Shown: positions 41,850-46,220 of the stretch, one piece after another
Layout: every line of letters begins with the position of its first letter
Position numbering within the stretch: position 1 is the first letter of the stretch
Assembly (NCBI GenBank): GCA_964584815.1
Contig: CAZPBO010000010.1
Coordinates: 1 to 46,220, forward strand
Reading direction: 5' to 3'
Origin: CAZPBO01 sp964584815
GTDB lineage: Bacteria > Planctomycetota > SKW154
Length of the DNA: 46,220 bases
Made by a program: the position numbers and the translations under genes
The notes under the pieces: generated by a model
Seen by the model: only the letters and a program-made list of their open reading frames with translations
Told to the model about the DNA's origin: nothing
Databases searched by the model: none

Positions 41850-42425
41850 CTATAATCCTCCATACTCTTTTTCCCAGATTTCGCGGAACATAGTGCGTGC
41901 GCGGTGGAGACGCCATCTAACTGTGGCGTGTGTCGTGCCCGTCATCTCGGCTATCTCCTTACAGGAAAAACCTTCCAGTTCGCGCAAGATAATGACGGTT
42001 CTGTATGGGGGTTGAAGTTTCTGGATGACATCAAAGACGCGACGGCGTTCCTCCTGCCGCGCCACCGCTTCCTCAGGGTCAAAACCGCTGCCGGCATCCG
42101 GCGCCGCCACATCCTCAAGACTCACATTCTCACGACTGCTGGAACGGCGACGCAAACGGTCAACGCAGTAGTTTATCAGTATCTGGCAAGCCCAGGTGTA
42201 GAAACGGCGGGATGTGTCAAATCGCTCTATCGCTCGCAGAACGCGCACAAAGGTCTCCTGCACCGCGTCTAATGCGTCCTGTTCGTTGCGCAACATATGG
42301 AAGGCGACCCAGAAGAGCCGTTCTCTGTAGCGCTCAAACAGCGGATTGAAGGCACTGCGGTCCCCTCTGCGCAGGCGTTCCACAAGCACGCGCTCAACTT
42401 CAGGGGTCGTCAGCGCATCTGTCAT
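41850..42425 (-). CDS. ECF-type RNA polymerase sigma factor (RpoE-like)
   Basis: About 191 residues with sigma region 2 (RYRERLFWVAFHMLRNEQDA, then DAVQETFVRVLRAIERFD and FYTWACQILINYCVDRLRRR) and region 4 (LQPPYRTVIILRELEGFS, CKEIAEMTGTTHATVRWRLH). No regions 1 or 3, as in group 4 sigma factors. I take ATG 42425 (MTDALTTPEVERVLVE); a TTG seven codons upstream is also open. It is followed by its anti-sigma factor 2 bp downstream. The predicted regulon cannot be read from this window; autoregulation would need an ECF promoter in the 75-bp space upstream, none of which I can name with confidence. Confidence 0.95.
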   Translation of the reverse strand: MTDALTTPEVERVLVERLRRGDRSAFNPLFERYRERLFWVAFHMLRNEQDALDAVQETFVRVLRAIERFDTSRRFYTWACQILINYCVDRLRRRSSSRENVSLEDVAAPDAGSGFDPEEAVARQEERRRVFDVIQKLQPPYRTVIILRELEGFSCKEIAEMTGTTHATVRWRLHRARTMFREIWEKEYGGL

Positions 42426-42444
42426 AACACAAACACCCACAGCC

Positions 42445-42498
42445 AAAAAAGCGCCTCCACACGGCTTCCATTCTTATTACGCCGCAGAAGGCGCCTTT
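42445..42498 (-). terminator. Rho-independent terminator between the phosphatase and sigma-factor genes
   Basis: On the minus strand AAAGGCGCCT (42489-42498) pairs with AGGCGCTTT (42448-42456) with one bulged G, and the second arm runs into six T residues (42445-42450). It follows the SpoIIE-type gene directly, 20 bp before the sigma-factor ATG, so it may also act as an attenuator for that gene. Confidence 0.68.
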
Positions 42499-42499
42499 G

Positions 42500-43351
42500 T
42501 TAGCCATACTTCACCGTTACAACCGTTATGTCGTCGTGCTGCCCCGCCCTGCCCTGATGTTTCTCCAGAGCATGCATCAGTTGGTTCACAAACTCCGCAC
42601 TCGTCCGCTCCGCATACTTCTCCACCAACTCCACAAAACGCTCCTCTCCAAACTCCTCACGACGCTCGTTCATCGCCTCCACAACACCATCTGTATACGC
42701 CACCAATCTGTCACCCGGCTGTAACTGGATAAGGTCCTCTTCCAAGCGATTAGCAAACACCTCTCCGCCACTCAACCCCACCGCTATCCCTTTGGGGTTA
42801 ACTAAGCGCGTTGCACCGTCCCGCCAGAGAATCAAAGGGTTATGCCCCGCATTCACCACCTGTATCGTCAGTGTCTTCATATTCAACACCATATATAACA
42901 TGGTTACAAACATGCCAGTGCCTTTGACATCCTCGCTGATGAAGCGGTTGAGGCGTATGATGGTGTCTTTTGCGTTGGGTCTACCCTTTGCAAGGAGACG
43001 AAGAGCNNNNNNNNNNNNNNNNNNNNNNNNNNNNNNNNNNNNNNNNNNNNNNNNNNNNNNNNNNNNNNNNNNNNNNNNNNNNNNNNNNNNNNNNNNNNNN
43101 NNNNNNATTAGGGCTCGTCTGCGCGCCGCCGCCCCAGCACCACCCCCAAATATCCGCGTCGCTGTCGGCTTCTGCAACGCAGGAGGAGTCACCGTCAAAC
43201 CCCGCGAAACCCTACCTCCCCCCCCATCCCTCACAAATGAAGGACGAAATTTATGCGCACATATCGGACACTTCACTGTCCGATTGTAATACTCCTCCGG
43301 AACCGTCAGCGGATGCTTGCAAGCAGGACACCTTATTCGTATCGCCACCAC
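42500..43351 (-). CDS. Zinc-ribbon plus SpoIIE/RsbU-type PP2C phosphatase (interrupted by assembly gap)
   Basis: The N-terminal part before the gap has a zinc ribbon (IRCPACKHPLTVPEEYYNRT, then VKCPICAHKF) and a Gly/Arg/Pro-rich linker. After the gap comes the C-terminal half of a SpoIIE-type phosphatase: FVTMLYMVLNMKTLTIQVVN, NAGHNPLILWRDG, GDRLVAYTDGVVEAMN and AGQHDDITVVTV, which hold the metal-binding Asp and Gly residues. The enzymes dephosphorylate anti-sigma-factor antagonists or other Ser/Thr phosphoproteins. The N-terminal half of the phosphatase lies in the gap; joining both sides is a likely but unproven assumption. Start probably GTG 43351 or 43348 after GAGG; the frame is open to 43402. 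It lies immediately upstream of an ECF sigma gene. Confidence 0.75.
   Translation of the reverse strand: MVAIRIRCPACKHPLTVPEEYYNRTVKCPICAHKFRPSFVRDGGGGRVSRGLTVTPPALQKPTATRIFGGGAGAAARRRALXXXXXXXXXXXXXXXXXXXXXXXXXXXXXXXXXXALRLLAKGRPNAKDTIIRLNRFISEDVKGTGMFVTMLYMVLNMKTLTIQVVNAGHNPLILWRDGATRLVNPKGIAVGLSGGEVFANRLEEDLIQLQPGDRLVAYTDGVVEAMNERREEFGEERFVELVEKYAERTSAEFVNQLMHALEKHQGRAGQHDDITVVTVKYG
43007..43106. other. Assembly gap (100 N)
   Basis: A run of exactly 100 N standing for unknown sequence inside the zinc-ribbon/SpoIIE gene. Its real length is not known. Confidence 0.99.
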
Positions 43352-43539
43352 CTCGTCCTCAACCTTTCTACCAATATTAGAGACGCAACACGCATAAGTC
43401 AACTCAAATTGCTATATCGGGTCTTTGTCACACAGTTTGTGTCATATGTGTTATCAATATACGCAAACCACAAGCGCACAACTCCCCACCACATACGGAC
43501 TTGCACAACAGGCGTATTGCATACTTTGGACAGTCAGGT

Positions 43540-44220
43540 TTACAAACTTTCTCCGTTGCTCTTTTTGGGATGCTCTTTCTGCGCCGCGCAGGTTCGGCAC
43601 AGAATCCGTAAGGGACGGCGCCAAACAACTATATGTCTGCCGCAGAGGTCCTTCCCACAGGTGTGGCAGACAAAGTGCGCCCTTGCGCCGCAGAAACATC
43701 TCCTCCCCTGCAGCCATCGCAGAAACCAGCGAACCACGAGCAGGTCGCCCCGTCTTATGAAGACTTCAAGGAAGGTGCGTTCCCGTCGCCAGGCGACCCA
43801 CACAACCAACCCCAGCACAACAACTGTCCCCAGTCCCTGGAACAGATAGACCACCATCCAGAACGGCAGAACATCGGTCAGGTTGAGACGCAAATCCCAG
43901 AACGGTTCAAAAAGGAAAAGGTCCCAGTTGGATGCGAGAAAATCGCAGGCAAAATGGAGCGCCACACCCAGAAACGCCGCCAGAGTTGCCTTTCTGCTCC
44001 TTGTCAGCGCTGCCACCAAACCTGTCATAACGAAAAGAGACAGGAGATTATGGAAGAGGTAGTGATGATATGTTCTGAAAGCGTCGGTGCCGAAGACGAT
44101 TGAGAGACAGTCAAGGTCTGGCGCCACAGAAGCCAGCGCCACTAAACGGCGTTGTGGATAGTCAAGGTTGAAGGATTCTGCAACCAGCCAACCTGCAGCA
44201 AGATGAAGTCCACTGTTCAA
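43540..44220 (-). CDS. DUF457/YdjM-like membrane metal-dependent hydrolase with C-terminal zinc finger
   Basis: About 227 residues. The N-terminal two thirds have four to five membrane segments and the family pattern: His in LHLAAGWLVAE, SVAPDLDCLSIVFG (PDxD), YHHYLFHNLL (HH...H) and LHFACDFLASNWDLFLFEPFW, which put the metal ligands at the membrane face. The C-terminal 60 residues carry a zinc-binding module, CFCGARAHFVCHTCGKDLCG and then LCRTCA, similar to B-box fingers. Start TTG 44220, five bases after GGAGGG, or GTG 44235. The activity of this family is not established. The binding site GGAGGG lies in the stem of the terminator of the preceding gene. Confidence 0.78.
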   Translation of the reverse strand: MNSGLHLAAGWLVAESFNLDYPQRRLVALASVAPDLDCLSIVFGTDAFRTYHHYLFHNLLSLFVMTGLVAALTRSRKATLAAFLGVALHFACDFLASNWDLFLFEPFWDLRLNLTDVLPFWMVVYLFQGLGTVVVLGLVVWVAWRRERTFLEVFIRRGDLLVVRWFLRWLQGRRCFCGARAHFVCHTCGKDLCGRHIVVWRRPLRILCRTCAAQKEHPKKSNGESL

Positions 44221-44260
44221 AAAAGCCCTCCACACACTTTATTTTGGCGTGAAGGGCTTT
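44219..44260 (-). terminator. Terminator after the exported coiled-coil gene, overlapping the next ribosome binding site
   Basis: On the minus strand AAAGCCCT (44253-44260) pairs with AGGGCTTT (44222-44229), extended by CAC/GTG, and the second arm continues into six T residues (44219-44224). The second arm contains the GGAGGG that would serve the DUF457-like gene. Confidence 0.7.
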
Positions 44261-44294
44261 CCTGTCAAGCGATATGAACCGCGGTGCTATCACA

Positions 44295-45320
44295 TTATCT
44301 CTGTCCGCCACCTGAAGATGTCATTCCACCTCCTTCTTTAAGGGGAGTGTTCGTCCGATGCGCATCCTTATCTTCCATCTTGGCAATGCGCTCTTTAAGG
44401 ACGGGAATCACGATTTCGGGATTGAGGAACCAGCGCACGACAGGAGAGTAGTTGCCGGGCATCACTTTCTTCTGCCATTTCCGCAATTCCTGGTTGAGGC
44501 GTTTAATCTCGTCGCGAATGATGTGTGCTTTGTCACGGACCTTCAACTCTTCTGCCAGTTTCTTTTTCTGCAGTTCAAAATCCACATCGTCCATGCGGTA
44601 GATTTTGACAAGCATTTCGCGCAACCGTTTCCTTTCGGCGGCTTTTTCTTCTTCGGTCATCGGATGCGCTTTTGAGTATCCCGCGATGTGGCGGTCAACG
44701 ATTCTGTCAAGGTTTTTGCGGAACAGGCGTGGAGGAAGTTCGCGGAGGCGTTCAAGTTGTTTAACGAAGAAGTCGTTGGAATTCGCCTGTCCTGCGCGGA
44801 TGGGGTCACGCAGGTCGCGTGGCGGCGTCACACACGGTTTGAATGTCCTTATCACCTCCTTTTGCGAATCTGTGAAGACCGCCTCCAAACGCTCCTTATA
44901 GTTGCTTCTCACCCTGTTAAGAATGTTACGCTTCACCACCATCAGCATATGGTCAACACGACCCGCTTTCCGCATCAGGTCTCTGGGCAACTCACCCCTT
45001 TTCAGCGCCTCAACCCACTCCTCAAGCGTCCTCTCCCACTCCTCAATCCTCTGCAGGTTCTTTTTTGCCCACTCCTCATACTTCCTTTTGTACTCCTCGT
45101 TTATCGCCACAATCTTCTCCATCTGCTCTTTGGAAAGATAGAGTCCGTTAAGCAGGTTGAGAAACGATGTCATTTTTTTGAGTTTCTGCATTCTGGCAAA
45201 CGCCTTTGCCATCTTCTGCGCATTTGTCAGCGCTTTCTCTTCCGTCCCCTCCTCCTCAGCGAGCGAAAAAGTCACACACAATGCCAGCATCACAATGCCA
45301 ACAAACACCCATCTCAACAT
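44295..45320 (-). CDS. Exported coiled-coil protein, unknown function
   Basis: A 341-residue protein, ATG 45320 after TTGGAGGAG. It has a Sec signal (MLRWVFVGIVMLALCVTFSLA) and then very charged, helical sequence rich in Lys, Glu and Arg (about 30-150 and 210-310), predicting long coiled coils. A short conserved-looking segment FKPCVTPPRDLRDPIRAGQA interrupts it. The helical periplasmic pattern with LSKEQMEKIVAINEEYKRKY resembles CpxP/Spy (LTXXQ-like) chaperone-type proteins, but length and motif do not fit well enough to call it one. It is transcribed alone and ends in a terminator. The organism group has many such proteins. Function unknown. Confidence 0.78.
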   Translation of the reverse strand: MLRWVFVGIVMLALCVTFSLAEEEGTEEKALTNAQKMAKAFARMQKLKKMTSFLNLLNGLYLSKEQMEKIVAINEEYKRKYEEWAKKNLQRIEEWERTLEEWVEALKRGELPRDLMRKAGRVDHMLMVVKRNILNRVRSNYKERLEAVFTDSQKEVIRTFKPCVTPPRDLRDPIRAGQANSNDFFVKQLERLRELPPRLFRKNLDRIVDRHIAGYSKAHPMTEEEKAAERKRLREMLVKIYRMDDVDFELQKKKLAEELKVRDKAHIIRDEIKRLNQELRKWQKKVMPGNYSPVVRWFLNPEIVIPVLKERIAKMEDKDAHRTNTPLKEGGGMTSSGGGQR

Positions 45321-45413
45321 CGCTTCTCCTCCAAAAACCTTTGGTGGATATAACGCAGGCGTCCATACAAAGTTGCTGGAAAAGTTTGTGTTGTGGCGGC
45401 ATCAGGCAGTAGA

Positions 45414-46220
45414 ATGGCAGCGAATAGGGGTATTTCTGTTTTGTGGGTGGTTGGCATAGACGAGGCGGGCTATGGACCGAGCGCGGGACCGCTTGTAGTT
45501 GCGGCGGTGGCAGCAGAAGGCGGTCTTGAACAGGTCAATGACAAACTGATGCATCTTCCCATCCCCATTGGCGACTCAAAGAAGATATATAGGGGCGATG
45601 TTGCGCCACTTGAGAGGGTGGTTCTGGGACTGTTTGACAGCGTTCCTGAAAGTGTGGGGGTTTTTCTGGAGTTGCTGTGTGATAAGATGCCGTCGCGTCC
45701 CTTCTACTGGCGTAATCTGACCTTGCCGCTGTCGGATGCATCCTGTGCGCCGCTTGACCTGCCCGTCTCCGTTCGCGCCTGTGTAGTCACCGCAGAAGAG
45801 TTCAACAAAGAGTTAGGACAGCCGCCCAACAAAGCGGCGCTGCTCTGGCGCAAAGTCTGCCGCCTTGTTAACTGGGCGCAAAAGACAGCGCAACGACCGC
45901 TTTCTGTCATCTGCGACCGCCTCGGCTCCCGAAAAAACTACATCAACCTTCTGCGGCAGCATTTCACACTCGTCAGCCAGCAAACAAGCAATGCCGATAG
46001 TTGGACATATCGCCTGCCAGACGCAACAAGCATCACCTTCTGCACCGACGCAGATGCCCGCTTTCCGCTGGTTGGGCTCGCATCCATGGTCGCCAAATAT
46101 CTGCGCGAGGTTCATATGACGATGCTCAACGCCTGGCTGAGGGAAAACGGTCTGTGCGAGCGCTCCGTCACAGGTTATGCCGACAGACCGCTTGTTCGCC
46201 AAATCGCCGAAAAACTGAAA
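45414..46220 (+). CDS. Ribonuclease HII-like protein (3' end outside window)
   Basis: The visible 269 residues start at ATG 45414 (MAANRGISVLWVVGIDEAG). Motifs of RNase H-type II are present: VGIDEAGYGPSAGPLVVAAV carries the first Asp and Glu, IGDSKKIYRG the DSKK motif, ICDRLGSRKNYI a later acidic residue, and GLASMVAKYLREV the A-S-x-x-A-K-x-x-R pattern. Insertions, for example CAPLDLPVSVRACVVTAEEF and about residues 55-100, make it longer than the usual 200 residues. Related divergent forms are known in Planctomycetota. The enzyme would cut RNA-DNA hybrids at single ribonucleotides, but the divergence makes the activity uncertain. Ribosome binding site weak. Confidence 0.82.
   Translation, partial: MAANRGISVLWVVGIDEAGYGPSAGPLVVAAVAAEGGLEQVNDKLMHLPIPIGDSKKIYRGDVAPLERVVLGLFDSVPESVGVFLELLCDKMPSRPFYWRNLTLPLSDASCAPLDLPVSVRACVVTAEEFNKELGQPPNKAALLWRKVCRLVNWAQKTAQRPLSVICDRLGSRKNYINLLRQHFTLVSQQTSNADSWTYRLPDATSITFCTDADARFPLVGLASMVAKYLREVHMTMLNAWLRENGLCERSVTGYADRPLVRQIAEKLK

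Noticed and set aside
1..46220. CRISPR array, tRNA or rRNA genes, insertion sequences
   Set aside because: No regularly spaced repeats, no cloverleaf with TTCGA-type T loop in the short intergenic spaces, and no transposase-like protein was found.

Overview
The window looks like part of the chromosome of a Gram-negative anaerobe with PVC/Planctomycetota-like affinity, probably a metagenome-assembled genome: it has two runs of exactly 100 N, at 38403-38502 and 43007-43106. The outer envelope is shown by a TonB-dependent receptor, a small beta-barrel-like protein, a WaaL-like polymerase/ligase and many proteins with signal peptides. The PVC affinity rests on two pilin-like proteins with the H-X9-DG motif, zinc-ribbon/TM/repeat proteins, and a divergent RNase HII. 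Anaerobic metabolism is shown by CooC and the corrinoid Fe-S protein small subunit of CO dehydrogenase/acetyl-CoA synthase. The taxonomic statement is an inference.

Layout. (1) 1-10761, minus strand: a six-gene tightly packed locus of TonB-dependent receptor, FecB/BtuF-like lipoprotein, FecCD permease, FecE-like ATPase, CobN-like large chelatase and a fused ChlI-ChlD AAA+/VWA motor protein. It is a complete import route joined to a class I metal chelatase. It could serve cobalamin/cobinamide or haem/metalloporphyrin uptake with metal insertion or removal (compare the HmuRSTUV type of locus). (2) 10889-16388, minus: small outer-membrane-like protein, archaeal-type proS, a large zinc-ribbon/pseudopilin-like/toroid-repeat protein and gmk. 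(3) 16446-19964, plus: GAF protein, lepA, a 42-codon ORF, and an AT-richer gene for a PUA/EVE-like plus PD-(D/E)XK nuclease. (4) 20096-24417, minus: a translationally coupled pgk - membrane protein - Memo-family protein - thiC operon behind a near-consensus promoter. (5) 24532-27413, plus: cyclophilin lipoprotein, cooC, a MshEN/zinc-ribbon protein and acsD. (6) 27478-35693, minus: very large exported repeat protein, alr, hypothetical, topA. (7) 35887-37288, plus: a tandem duplication of a promoter plus pilin-like gene. (8) 37373-40195, plus: O-antigen-ligase-like/TPR gene broken by the first gap, then sucC. (9) 40181-45320, minus: an ECF sigma factor, zinc anti-sigma factor and HtrA-like pseudoprotease, a zinc-ribbon/SpoIIE phosphatase broken by the second gap, a DUF457-like membrane protein and an exported coiled-coil protein. 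(10) 45414-end, plus: RNase HII-like gene cut by the window edge.

Most genes are housekeeping, but several arrangements deserve attention: the import-plus-chelatase locus with an AT-rich palindrome over its probable promoter; the candidate modification-sensing nuclease; the duplicated pilin cassette in which only the second copy has a perfect 19-bp palindrome around the start of transcription and the ribosome binding site; the sigma/anti-sigma operon ending in a catalytically dead HtrA homologue; and a MshEN-type protein wedged between two carbon-monoxide/acetyl-CoA pathway genes. No tRNA, rRNA, CRISPR array, insertion sequence or riboswitch was recognised.
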